The notes beneath the pieces are model-generated. The model saw only the letters and a list, made by a program, of their open reading frames with translations. It ran no database searches and was not told the DNA's origin. From NCBI GenBank assembly GCA_019635735.1, contig JAHBYX010000007.1, forward strand, positions 1 through 64,000: 64,000 nucleotides of DNA. The letters run 5' to 3'. Source of the DNA: Mesorhizobium sp. GTDB lineage: Bacteria > Pseudomonadota > Alphaproteobacteria > Rhizobiales > Rhizobiaceae. The position numbers were made by a program, and so were the translations under genes. Positions 55,855-63,842 of the stretch are shown here, piece by piece; positions within the stretch are counted from its first letter, which is position 1; every line of letters begins with the position of its first letter.

Positions 55855-57999
55855 TTACTCTGCGCTCGCCACCGGGGCAACCAGCGGCGTGATGCGGCGG
55901 ATCGCAACGCGACGGTTCTCGCGCTCCGGGCCATCCGTGTCGATCTTCAGATACTGCTCGCCGTAACCCTGCGTCGTCAGGTTCTCGGCGGGGATCTCGA
56001 AGACCTGGGTGAGCGCGGATGCCACGGCTTCCGCCCGCTCGTCCGAGAGCGCGAGGTTCGACAGATCGGAGCCGACCGCGTCGGTGTGACCTTCGATCAG
56101 GAAGGTCTCCGCGGGGTTCTTCTCCAGGATCCGCAGCATGGCGTTGGCGAGGCCGTCGAGCTTCTCGACCTGCGCCTCGTCGATCATCGCCGAGCCGGTC
56201 TCGAACGTGATCGTGTCGAGATCGATACGGCGGACGCTGTCGCGAACACGCGCCGACCGCTTGACCTCGTCGACCGAATAGAGGCGCTCGACCTTCTCGA
56301 CGGGAGGCTGCTCGAGGAACTCGTAATAGGCCTCGTCGTCATTGTAGTCGACACGCTCGGCGTCGAAGACATATTCCTCGTACGGCATCGAGATGACGAG
56401 CGGCGGCAGGTCTTCGCCCGGATCGCGCCATTCGCCGCGTCCGCGACGCTCGAGCCGGTCCTCGTCGACATAGACGAGAATGTATTCACGGCCGTCGGGC
56501 ATGATGCGCGAGCGGCGGATGATCTCGCCGTAGCGGTCGCGGATGGTGATGATGGTGACGCCGTTCGGACGCACGATCGTCTCGCGGGTGCGGCCGCGCG
56601 GCAGTTCCTCGTAATAGACCTCGCGGGCGTTGCGGGTCAGGCGCGAGCGGTCGGTGTTTTCGATGAGGACCTGATTGCCGAGCTCGAGAATGACGCGGCT
56701 GCCGATCTCGCGCAGCACGTCGGCGCCTTCCGGCCTTTCGTAACGGCGCGGACGGTTCTCGACGCGGCGACCCTCTTCCTCGCGGGCCGACGGAAGCTCG
56801 TTGGCGCGCGGCGTGTTGGCCTGCGCATCCTCGTCAGACTCCGGCGGGGGGGTGGGAGAACGGGCGATCGGCGGGGCGACGGTGCCGTTGCCTTCGCCGA
56901 TCTCGCGCTTGCCGTCCTTGCCGCGGCGCGGCTTCTGGCTGTCGAGGACCGGAGCGGCGTTTTCGGGCGCACCCTCTATGGTGCCCGGCTGGCCCGCCTG
57001 CTGCGGCGGGGGCTCGGTGGCGCCGGGCTGGGCAACGGGGCCGCCATCGACGGCTGCGCCGCCTTCGGTCGTCTCGCCCTGCTGCAGCTTGCGCAGCGCC
57101 TCGCGGCGCTCCCGCAGGCGCTTCTCGCGAGCCGTTTCGTTGGGCTGCGCCTGCTCGGTCCCGTCGACGCCCGGCTGAGCCGGCTGAGCCGGTTCGGCGG
57201 GCTGCGCCTGACGCGGCGGTTGTGCCGGCTGAGCGGGCTGTGCGGGCTGGGCCGGTTGGGCCTGCTTGGGTTCGGCCGGAACGGCGGGCGTTGCGGGTTG
57301 AGCCGGCTGCGCCTGCTTCGGCGCTTCGGGCTCGGCGGTCGACTCGCCTTCGGCGGCATCGCCTTCCTGCTGCTGGAGCTTGCGCAGCGCTTCCCGGCGC
57401 TGGCGCAGACGCTCCTCGCGCGAGGCCTGCCCGTTGCCTTCCTTGACGGCCGGTTCGGCCGGCTGGGCCCGCTTGACGGCGGGCTCTTCAGGCTGCTGCG
57501 CCTTGCGATTGGTGGGCGCCGCGTCCTCGGCCGGTTGAGCACGCTTGACCGCCGGCTTCTCGGCCGGCTGTTCGGGCTGCGCCTTGCGGATCGCCGGCTC
57601 TTCCGGCTGTTCAGCGGGCTGCTCTGCCTTGCGATTGGTGGGCGGAGCCTGGTCGGCCGGTTGGGCGCGCTTCACGGGGGGCTTTTCGGCCGGCTCCTCG
57701 GCCGCTCCGCCCGGAGCCGCCTGCTCTGCGGCCTGGTTCTTCTTTTCCTGCTGCTGGGCCTTGCGCTTCTCCTGGCGTTCGCGACGCAGGCGCTGCTGTT
57801 CGGTCTCCTCCGCGCCGCCGGCAGCGGCGCCGTCGGCCTGGGCGAGACGAATGACCCCATGGGGCACGGGCCCGGTCACGATCCTGTCGATGGCGGTGTG
57901 ATCGCCGGCAGCCTGGGCCGCATAGGCCAGGGGTGCCGCTTCGGCCATCACAAGGCCAAGCGCGGTCGCCGCGGCGATTCGGGTTTTCAGCTTATTCAA
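55855..57999 (-). CDS. OmpA-family protein with long Pro/Gln/Ala-rich repeat region
   Basis: 714 residues. Signal peptide at residues 1-27, then about 350 residues of low-complexity repeats built from QPAEKPAVKRAQPAE, RREALRKLQQ and QPAQPAQPAQPA units, a folded middle domain (VILELGNQVLIENTDRSRLTRNAREVYYEE), and a C-terminal OmpA/MotB peptidoglycan-binding domain (about 580-705: ITFETGSAMIDEAQVEKL, IEGHTDAVGSDLSNLALSDERAEAV). The repeats suggest a flexible periplasmic or envelope-spanning linker, with the C-terminus tied to peptidoglycan. Repeat number may vary between strains. No partner gene is evident. Confidence 0.9.
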   Translation of the reverse strand: MNKLKTRIAAATALGLVMAEAAPLAYAAQAAGDHTAIDRIVTGPVPHGVIRLAQADGAAAGGAEETEQQRLRRERQEKRKAQQQEKKNQAAEQAAPGGAAEEPAEKPPVKRAQPADQAPPTNRKAEQPAEQPEEPAIRKAQPEQPAEKPAVKRAQPAEDAAPTNRKAQQPEEPAVKRAQPAEPAVKEGNGQASREERLRQRREALRKLQQQEGDAAEGESTAEPEAPKQAQPAQPATPAVPAEPKQAQPAQPAQPAQPAQPPRQAQPAEPAQPAQPGVDGTEQAQPNETAREKRLRERREALRKLQQGETTEGGAAVDGGPVAQPGATEPPPQQAGQPGTIEGAPENAAPVLDSQKPRRGKDGKREIGEGNGTVAPPIARSPTPPPESDEDAQANTPRANELPSAREEEGRRVENRPRRYERPEGADVLREIGSRVILELGNQVLIENTDRSRLTRNAREVYYEELPRGRTRETIVRPNGVTIITIRDRYGEIIRRSRIMPDGREYILVYVDEDRLERRGRGEWRDPGEDLPPLVISMPYEEYVFDAERVDYNDDEAYYEFLEQPPVEKVERLYSVDEVKRSARVRDSVRRIDLDTITFETGSAMIDEAQVEKLDGLANAMLRILEKNPAETFLIEGHTDAVGSDLSNLALSDERAEAVASALTQVFEIPAENLTTQGYGEQYLKIDTDGPERENRRVAIRRITPLVAPVASAE

Positions 58000-58172
58000 G
58001 ACAGACTCCTATTTCCGTATTCGACGGACCCTTCGGCACCCAAACCCGTGTCCCCGGATTTGGTTCCTTGGATCATTCAACCCGGGCGAATTGTGGGTGA
58101 GAGCAAGGCGCCGGACGGCGCAAATGCGGCAGGCATCTTGACCCTGACCGGGGCCGGGCGCACATGCGGGCC

Positions 58173-58619
58173 ATGGCCGAACCGTTCTGGAAGACCGTTC
58201 CTCTGGAGGAAATGACCGCCGCGCAGTGGGAATCGCTGTGCGACGGCTGCGGCAAATGCTGCCTGGCCAAGCTCGAGGACGAGGATACGGGGGATATCTA
58301 CTTCACCTCGGTCGGCTGCCGCCTGTTCGACGCCGGCACGTGCCGCTGCACCGACTACGCGCACCGGCTGGAGAAGGTGGAAGACTGCGTGCGATTAACG
58401 CCCCAGAACGTGCGCACGATCCCGTGGCTGCCGTCGACCTGCGCCTATCGTCTCGTGGCCGAGGGGCAGGATCTCGCCTGGTGGCATCCGCTCGTTTCCG
58501 GCAGGACCGAGAGCGTCCACGAGGCCGGAATTTCGATGCGCGGCCGGGTGACGGCGAACGAGCGCGATCTTGCCGAGGCTGAGGACTATTTCGACCATCT
58601 GGTCGCCGACGAGCCCTGA
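58173..58619 (+). CDS. YcgN family cysteine-cluster protein (UPF0260)
   Basis: 148 residues from the ATG at 58173 ([30 protein letters not shown]); another ATG lies 3 codons upstream. The family cysteines are present: [19 protein letters not shown], then [16 protein letters not shown]. They may bind an iron-sulfur or zinc cluster, but the role of the family is unknown. It is divergent from the OmpA-family gene. Confidence 0.92.
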   Translation: MAEPFWKTVPLEEMTAAQWESLCDGCGKCCLAKLEDEDTGDIYFTSVGCRLFDAGTCRCTDYAHRLEKVEDCVRLTPQNVRTIPWLPSTCAYRLVAEGQDLAWWHPLVSGRTESVHEAGISMRGRVTANERDLAEAEDYFDHLVADEP

Positions 58620-58785
58620 CCTCCTGCCGCCAGTTACAAGAAAATACTCTTTCCTATCAATCGGTTGTTTCATGAACGGCGGATGAACGGGAGGTTCCGC
58701 TCCCGTTCAGCCCGGCTGGCGCATCTTCGCCCCATCGCTTCGGCGACCGAGTTTGAGACGAAGCCCACAGCAACGGAGAGCCCCC

Positions 58786-59172
58786 ATGGCAAACTTCCTC
58801 AAGACCGCAGCCCTTTCCGCCCTCATCGGCCTCGGCGTCCTGAGCGCCGCGCCGGCCTCTGCCCAGTCGGGCGTCTATCTTGGCCTGGGCGGCGGCCATC
58901 ACGGCCCGAATGTCGGCGTCTGGTTCGGCGACAGCGGCCATTCCTACCGCCGCCACGACCGCCGCTGGGACGACCGCCGCTACGACCGCCGCTGGGAACA
59001 CCGCCGCGGCTGCTCGGCCGAGCGGGCCCTGAACAAGGCCGAACGTATGGGCATCCGCCGCGCCCGCATCGTCGACATCGACCGCCATTCGATCGACATC
59101 CGCGGCCGCAAGTATGGCGAGCGCGTGCGCGTGTCCTTCGCCCGGGCGCCCGGCTGCCCGCTGATCTACTGA
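58786..59172 (+). CDS. Small secreted Cys-paired protein, copy 2
   Basis: 128 residues from the ATG at 58786 (MANFLKTAALSALIGLGVLSAAPASAQ, a Sec signal peptide). A His/Gly and Arg/Asp-rich stretch (RRHDRRWDDRRYDRRWEHRR) leads into the same C-terminal domain as copy 1 at 50551: CSAERALNKAERMGIRRARI ... GRKYGERVRVSFARAPGCP. The two cysteines are conserved. Function is unknown; the repeated Arg/Asp/His part may bind metal or polyanions. It ends before a strong terminator. Confidence 0.8.
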   Translation: MANFLKTAALSALIGLGVLSAAPASAQSGVYLGLGGGHHGPNVGVWFGDSGHSYRRHDRRWDDRRYDRRWEHRRGCSAERALNKAERMGIRRARIVDIDRHSIDIRGRKYGERVRVSFARAPGCPLIY

Positions 59173-59196
59173 CCGGCGGACGATCGAAAAGAAAGT

Positions 59197-59227
59197 GGCC
59201 GGAGGGGCGACCCTCCGGCCTTTCTCG
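59197..59227 (+). terminator. Rho-independent terminator with GNRA-type loop
   Basis: GGCCGGAGGG (59197-59206) pairs perfectly with CCCTCCGGCC (59211-59220) around GCGA, followed by TTTCTCG. It terminates the secreted-protein gene and perhaps, with GAAAAGAAA on the other side, the convergent SIMPL gene. Confidence 0.85.
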
Positions 59228-59246
59228 TTCTGCTTGTCGCGAAGGC

Positions 59247-59969
59247 CTACTGCTTCAGCTCGAAGGTGACGTTGACGTCGACGCGGTAGGTGTTCTCGCC
59301 GGCTTCGACCGGAACGCTGGCGGCGGCGGCATCACGAGCCTTCATCGCGTAGGGCATGGGCTGCGGCATGTAGCTCTGTTCCGAAATCTCGATCACCGCG
59401 CCGAGGCCGACGCCGGCCGCTTCGGCAAGCGTCTTCGCCTTCGCGGTCGCATCCTTGACCGCCTTGATGCGCGCCTCGGTCAACGCGGCCGACGGGTCGT
59501 CATTGGTGAAGGAGATGCCGCCGCCCTGGTTGACGCCGAGCGTGACGGCCTTGTCGAGGACCGCGCCGACCTTGGCGATGTCGCGCAGGCGCACGGTCAG
59601 CGTGTTGTTGACCTCGTAGCCGGTGATCTTCGGCGGCTGGCCGGGACTGTCCGAGGAGGGATAGGCATAGACCGGCGAGATCGAGAAATTGGAGGTCTGC
59701 AGGTCGCGCTCGGCCACGCCTTCCGCCTTCATCGCCGCGGTCACCTCGGCCATCGCGGCATTCGCCGCATCAAGGGCGGCGCGCGCCGTGTCGGCCTGGC
59801 GCATGACGCCGAGCGTCAGCACCGCCATATCGGGCCGCATGGCCGATTCGCCCTGGCCGGTGACGACGATGCGGGGCGTGCGCGGCGCCTCCTGCGCCAG
59901 CGCCGCCGTGTGGGCGAAGGCCGGCAGGGCAAGTGCCGCAAGCGCGGCCTTGAGGGTGGATTTCTTCAT
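59247..59969 (-). CDS. SIMPL domain periplasmic protein (DUF541)
   Basis: 240 residues from the ATG at 59969 (MKKSTLKAALAALALPAFAHTAALAQ, a Sec signal peptide). The SIMPL domain fills the rest: PRIVVTGQGESAMRPDMAVLTLGV, GYEVNNTLTVRLRDIAKVGAVLDKAVTLG and NTYRVDVNVTFEL. Relatives reduce oxidative damage (E. coli YggE) or form ring-like periplasmic assemblies. The gene is monocistronic. Confidence 0.93.
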   Translation of the reverse strand: MKKSTLKAALAALALPAFAHTAALAQEAPRTPRIVVTGQGESAMRPDMAVLTLGVMRQADTARAALDAANAAMAEVTAAMKAEGVAERDLQTSNFSISPVYAYPSSDSPGQPPKITGYEVNNTLTVRLRDIAKVGAVLDKAVTLGVNQGGGISFTNDDPSAALTEARIKAVKDATAKAKTLAEAAGVGLGAVIEISEQSYMPQPMPYAMKARDAAAASVPVEAGENTYRVDVNVTFELKQ

Positions 59970-60095
59970 CGATGGCTCCGTGATCGTTTCTGCCCCTTCG
60001 GCAATCCGCTCTTCGCGCTGCTCTGAGGCGAATATGCGGCGCCTCATTGCCCGCGCTTGTGCGAAGCGGCAAAAGCCACTAATCCAGCCGCCGTG

Positions 60096-60171
60096 GGGCC
60101 TGTAGCTCAATGGTTAGAGCCGGCGGCTCATAACCGCTTGGTTGGGGGTTCGAGTCCCTCCGGGCCCACCA
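60096..60171 (+). tRNA. tRNA-Ile2 (anticodon CAU, lysidine type)
   Basis: 76 nt including the encoded CCA. The 7-bp acceptor stem (GGGCCTG with CGGGCCC, one G-U), D arm (GCTC/GAGC), anticodon stem GGCGG/CCGCT with loop CTCATAA, and T arm GGGGG/CCCTC with TTCGAGT are all present. The body, especially AGAGCCGGCGGCTCATAACC, resembles E. coli ileX, not elongator or initiator tRNA-Met, so TilS should convert C34 to lysidine and the tRNA reads AUA. Assignment by likeness to remembered sequences. Confidence 0.88.
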
Positions 60172-60298
60172 TCCCGTCTCCGTACGCACGCCTGTTCTCG
60201 GCGGCTTCTATCCTTCGCCCGTTAGCTGAATCCCGCACAAGCGGGTCGGAAGGTGACGTTCCAAATGCCTGGCGCTCACCGCGTGGGTCGTGGAGCCG

Positions 60299-60976
60299 TC
60301 AGCCCTGCGCGGAGACGAATCTCAGGACCATCTCGACCGTATTCTTCCGCAACCTGCTCTGTTGCTCGGCGCTGCCCATGTCGCGGCTGAAGATTTTCGA
60401 GAAGGTGGCGCGATTGGAGACGTTGAAGAAGCAGAGCGCGCTGATTTGCCAGTGAAGCTCGAGCGGGTCGAGGCCTGCCCGGAAATCGCCGGATTCGACG
60501 CCGCGGCTGTAGATCGACGCGATGTTGTCGATGGCGGTCACGTTGAGGCGACGGATCACGTCGGAGCCTTCGAGGTATTGTCCATGGTGGATGTTCTCGA
60601 TCATCACCATGCGGATGAAGTCCTCGTGCTCGTGGTGGTGGTCGAACGTGAACTCGACCAGCTTGCGCAGCGCCTGCGGCGGGGACAGCCCGTCGGTCTC
60701 CAGCTTCGCCTCGCCGTCGCGCACGGTGCGATAGGCGTTCTCCAGCGCCGCCAGGTAGAGGCCCTCCTTGTCGCCGAAATAATAGTAGATCATGCGCTTG
60801 GACGATTTCGTCCGGGCGGCGATCTCGTCGATCCGCGCCCCTGACAGCCCGTTCATCGCGAACTCGCGCGACGCCGTCTCGAGAATGTCCCGGCGGGTCC
60901 CGTCGGGATCCTGCGGCCGCTTCGGCGCCGGCCTGTCCTTTCGCATCAGCTTCGCACCAGACATCGAAATTCCCAT
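60299..60976 (-). CDS. TetR/AcrR family regulator
   Basis: 225 residues. The HTH is RRDILETASREFAMNGLSGARIDEIAARTKSSKRMIYYYFGDKEGLYLAALE, and the C-terminal part (HHEHEDFIRMVMIENIHHGQYL) belongs to a TetR subgroup common in alphaproteobacteria. The start could also be the second (codon 5) or third (codon 11) Met. It is divergent from the shikimate-dehydrogenase-like gene and the second TRAP operon, which it probably controls. Confidence 0.92.
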   Translation of the reverse strand: MGISMSGAKLMRKDRPAPKRPQDPDGTRRDILETASREFAMNGLSGARIDEIAARTKSSKRMIYYYFGDKEGLYLAALENAYRTVRDGEAKLETDGLSPPQALRKLVEFTFDHHHEHEDFIRMVMIENIHHGQYLEGSDVIRRLNVTAIDNIASIYSRGVESGDFRAGLDPLELHWQISALCFFNVSNRATFSKIFSRDMGSAEQQSRLRKNTVEMVLRFVSAQG

Positions 60977-60992
60977 CGGCCGCGGCGCGGCG

Positions 60993-61020
60993 TTGACAAA
61001 CTAACTATTTCGTACATAGT
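60993..61020 (+). promoter_or_regulatory. Likely promoter and TetR operator ahead of the aroE-like gene
   Basis: TTGACA (60993-60998) is a good -35 with CATAGT as a weak -10 at 16 bp. The inverted repeat ACTAT-N7-ATAGT (61004-61020) lies in the spacer and -10, a classic repressor site for the adjacent TetR. No other protein-binding site is obvious. Confidence 0.55.
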
Positions 61021-61100
61021 GCCATACGTGGCTGCGGACCATTTACCGGTTCGGGCCGAACGAAGACAAGCCGTCGCTCACGTACGGCTCGGGAGGATGG

Positions 61101-62009
61101 ATGCCGAAGACCGCCGCGACGATCGCGCACGCGATCGACGGACTGGTGCAGCGCCGCACGCAAGTGCCTGGACGGCGTCTGGACGTGAAGGTCGGTCTGC
61201 TTGGCCGCGGCATCCAGATGTCGCGAACTCCTGCCATGCACGAGCGCGAGGCGGCGCGGATGGGCCTCACCTGCTCCTACGTGCTGATCGATTTCGACGC
61301 GCTCGGCCTTTCCGATTCCGACCTGCCCGCCGCCATCGAGGCAGCGGTCTCGCTCGGATTTCACGGCGTCAACGTGACCTACCCGTTCAAGCAGAGCGTG
61401 ATGCCGCTGCTCGACGAGATATCGGTCGACGCGACCGCGATCGGGGCGGTCAACACGGTCGTGTTCGGGTCGCGCAGCACGGGACACAACACGGATTGCT
61501 GGGGCTATGCCGAGAGCTTCCGGACCGCGATGCCCGGTGCGCCGCTCGGACATGTCGTGCTGTTCGGCGCCGGCGGCGCCGGATCGGCCGTCGCCTATGC
61601 GCTGATCGGGCTTGGCGCGCGCCGGCTGTCGATCGTCGACGCCGACCTGTCCCGGGCCCGGTCGCTCGCCGCCCGCCTCGTCGGCATCGACACGAGCGTC
61701 GTGTCCCCGCAGGACATCGCGGCGGCGCTCGGCGACGCGGACGGCGTGGTCAACACCACGCCCGTGGGCATGGCGAAGCATCCCGGAACGCCGTTCGACA
61801 CCCGCCTGCTGCGGCCGTCGCAGTGGGTCTCGGACGTGATCTATTTCCCGCAGGAGACCGAACTGCTGCGCGCCGCGCGGGCGATCGGCTGCCGCACGCT
61901 GCCCGGCATCGGCATGGCGATCGGCCAGGCCGCGGGGGCGTTCGAGCTGTTCACCGGCCGTACCGCCGACATGACGGCGATGGCCGGCCATTTCGAGGCG
62001 GCGGCATGA
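61101..62009 (+). CDS. Shikimate dehydrogenase family protein (AroE-like)
   Basis: 302 residues. N-terminal substrate domain with GRGIQMSRTPAMHEREAARMGL and GFHGVNVTYPFKQSVMPLLDEIS (the catalytic Lys of the NVTxPFK motif), then GAVNTVVF and a Rossmann domain with FGAGGAGSAVAYAL. The C-terminal GIGMAIGQAAGAFELFTG is usual. Placement with a TRAP operon and TetR suggests use of quinate, shikimate or a related imported acid, not the core aromatic pathway. A dctP remnant follows directly. Confidence 0.9.
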   Translation: MPKTAATIAHAIDGLVQRRTQVPGRRLDVKVGLLGRGIQMSRTPAMHEREAARMGLTCSYVLIDFDALGLSDSDLPAAIEAAVSLGFHGVNVTYPFKQSVMPLLDEISVDATAIGAVNTVVFGSRSTGHNTDCWGYAESFRTAMPGAPLGHVVLFGAGGAGSAVAYALIGLGARRLSIVDADLSRARSLAARLVGIDTSVVSPQDIAAALGDADGVVNTTPVGMAKHPGTPFDTRLLRPSQWVSDVIYFPQETELLRAARAIGCRTLPGIGMAIGQAAGAFELFTGRTADMTAMAGHFEAAA

Positions 62010-62063
62010 CCGCGCACATGGCCGCCCTGTCCATCGACGCCGTCGTGCAGGGCGCGGGGCCCG

Positions 62064-62179
62064 ACGTCTACGAGCCCGACGTTGCGGCGTTCCGCGCGTA
62101 TTCCGACAAGACGTATCTCGAATCTCCGCTGTCGCAGGACTGGCCGGAGGGAATGCTCGACAAGATCAACAAGCTCTGA
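62064..62179 (+). pseudogene. 3' remnant of a dctP gene
   Basis: Translated in frame it reads YEPDVAAFRAYSDKTYLESPLSQDWPEGMLDKINKL to the stop at 62179 (shown here in pieces: YEPDVAAFRA, SDKTYLES, WPEGMLDKINKL). This matches the C-terminus of both intact DctP proteins in the window (for example YEPDVAAFRKH and WPAGMVEKINAL). No DctP sequence precedes it; the preceding codons overlap the end of the aroE-like gene. It looks like the tail of a deleted binding-protein gene, lying just before a complete dctP. A short ORF from 62006 (MTAHMAAL) could still translate it. Confidence 0.82.
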
Positions 62180-62201
62180 CGCATATCCAAGGGAGGAAGA
62201 C

Positions 62202-63188
62202 ATGACGATGATTTCGACGCGCAGACAGTTCCTGGCCGGCGCCGCCGCGCTCGGTGCGGCCTCGGCCGTTCCGGCTTTCGCGCAGGACAAGCCGAAGCTC
62301 CGCTTTTCGGCGGTGTTCTCGGAGCAGGATATCCGCGCCGAGATGATGAAGATGTTCGCCGACGCGATCGCGAACGACTTCGCCTTCGAGGGCTATTACG
62401 GCGGCAACCTGTTCAAGCAGGGCACCGAACTCGTCGCTCTGCAGCGGGGCAATCTCGAGATGGGCAACATCGCCCCGCAGGACATCTCCAAGCAGATCCC
62501 GGCCTGGTCGATCCTGACGGCCGGCTACCTGTTCCGCGACGCGGCCCACCTCAAGGCCTTCTTCGCTTCGGACGCAGGCGCCGAGATGAAGAAGATGACC
62601 GAGGACCAGCTCGGCGTGAAGGTGCTCGGACCTACCTATTTCGGCGTCCGCCAGGTCGGTCTCAAGATCGACAAGGAGATCAAGACGCCCGCCGATATGG
62701 CCGGCATCAAGCTGCGCATGCCGGGTGGCGACGCGTGGCAGTTCCTGGGCTCGGCGCTCGGCGCCAACCCGACCCCGATGGCCTATGCCGAGGTCTATAC
62801 CGGTCTCCAGACCGGCGCGATAGACGGCCAGGACAATCCGCTGCCGAACGTCGAGAACATGAAGTTCTACGAGGTGATGAGCCAGATCGTGCTGACCTCG
62901 CACCTGGTCGGCTACGACCTTCTGACCGTCTCCAAGAAGGTCTGGGACGAGATGGGCGCGGAGAAGCAGACAAGTTTCCAGGCAGCGGCCGACAAGGCGA
63001 TCGACTTCTCGACCGAAAAGCACCTCGCCCGCGAGAAGGAATTGGCCGAGAGCTTCAAGGCAAAGGGCCTGAAGATCTACGAGCCCGACGTCGCCGCCTT
63101 CCGCAAGCATGTGCAGGACCAGTATCTCGCCTCGGAACAGGCGAAGGCATGGCCGGCGGGCATGGTCGAGAAGATCAACGCGCTGTAA
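62202..63188 (+). CDS. dctP: TRAP transporter solute-binding protein (DctP family), second operon
   Basis: 328 residues from the ATG at 62202 with GGGAGGAAGA upstream. The twin-arginine signal MTMISTRRQFLAGAAALGAA is followed by the DctP fold (LFKQGTELVALQRGNLEMGNIA, KTPADMAGIKLRMPGGDAW, GLQTGAIDGQDNPLPNVENMKFYEV) and the end WPAGMVEKINAL. It is closely related to the first DctP (42817), suggesting duplicated TRAP systems with different ligands. The ligand is unknown. Confidence 0.95.
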   Translation: MTMISTRRQFLAGAAALGAASAVPAFAQDKPKLRFSAVFSEQDIRAEMMKMFADAIANDFAFEGYYGGNLFKQGTELVALQRGNLEMGNIAPQDISKQIPAWSILTAGYLFRDAAHLKAFFASDAGAEMKKMTEDQLGVKVLGPTYFGVRQVGLKIDKEIKTPADMAGIKLRMPGGDAWQFLGSALGANPTPMAYAEVYTGLQTGAIDGQDNPLPNVENMKFYEVMSQIVLTSHLVGYDLLTVSKKVWDEMGAEKQTSFQAAADKAIDFSTEKHLAREKELAESFKAKGLKIYEPDVAAFRKHVQDQYLASEQAKAWPAGMVEKINAL

Positions 63189-63323
63189 TGGCCGCGGCCG
63201 CCGGGCGGGCAACCGCCCGGCGTTCGCGTCTACACCCGGCGGGCGGACGCCGTGTGCCTGCGGGTTGTGCTGCGCCTGGACGTGCCAATCTGGAAATCTG
63301 CAAGTCCGTGCCGGGAGGGAACC

Positions 63324-63842
63324 GTGGATCCGAGACTGAAACAGGCGGCTGGCTGGCTCTACCGACGCGGTGAAAATCTCATCGCACTGATGATCGGCGT
63401 GATGTTCGTCGGCTTTCTGCTGCAGGTCGTGTTCAGGTATCTGCTCAACTGGCCGACCGGATGGAGCAGCGAACTCACCGTCGTGCTCTGGATCTGGGTC
63501 GTCCTGTTCGGCGCGGCCTTCGTCGTGCGCGAGGAGGAGGAGATCAGGTTCGATCTGATCTACGGCGCGGTGGGTCCCCGGGCGCGGCGGATCATGACGC
63601 TCGTCTCCGCCGCCGTACTGATCGCCGCTTACGGATATTCGTTTCCGGCCGTCGCCGACTACGTCACGTTCATGAAGGTCGAGAGCACTGCCTATCTCAA
63701 GATCCGCTTCGACTGGCTGTTTTCGATCTACCTCGTCTTCGTCCCGGCCGTGATCGCGCGCTATCTCTGGCTCGGCTTCCACGCGCTGAGGGGCGATGCG
63801 CCCGACGAGTTCGATCCCACCAAGGCGAGCTCCGGCGTATGA
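63324..63842 (+). CDS. dctQ: TRAP transporter small permease (DctQ), second operon
   Basis: 172 residues from the GTG at 63324, which has a clear GGGAGGG upstream; a longer frame from 63252 has a poor leader. The four-helix DctQ pattern is present (LQVVFRYLLNWPTGWSSELTVVLWIWVVLFGAAFVVREEEE). It overlaps the dctM start by 4 bp. Confidence 0.9.
   Translation: MDPRLKQAAGWLYRRGENLIALMIGVMFVGFLLQVVFRYLLNWPTGWSSELTVVLWIWVVLFGAAFVVREEEEIRFDLIYGAVGPRARRIMTLVSAAVLIAAYGYSFPAVADYVTFMKVESTAYLKIRFDWLFSIYLVFVPAVIARYLWLGFHALRGDAPDEFDPTKASSGV

Noticed and set aside
57000-57720. Repeats suggestive of a CRISPR array
   Set aside because: They are in-frame coding repeats of the OmpA-family linker, with irregular spacing and no unique spacers or cas genes nearby.
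55684-58215. 843-codon plus-strand frame opposite the OmpA-family gene
   Set aside because: Its Leu/Arg/Gly repeats are the complement of the Pro/Gln/Ala repeats of the real gene; no start signal or domain.
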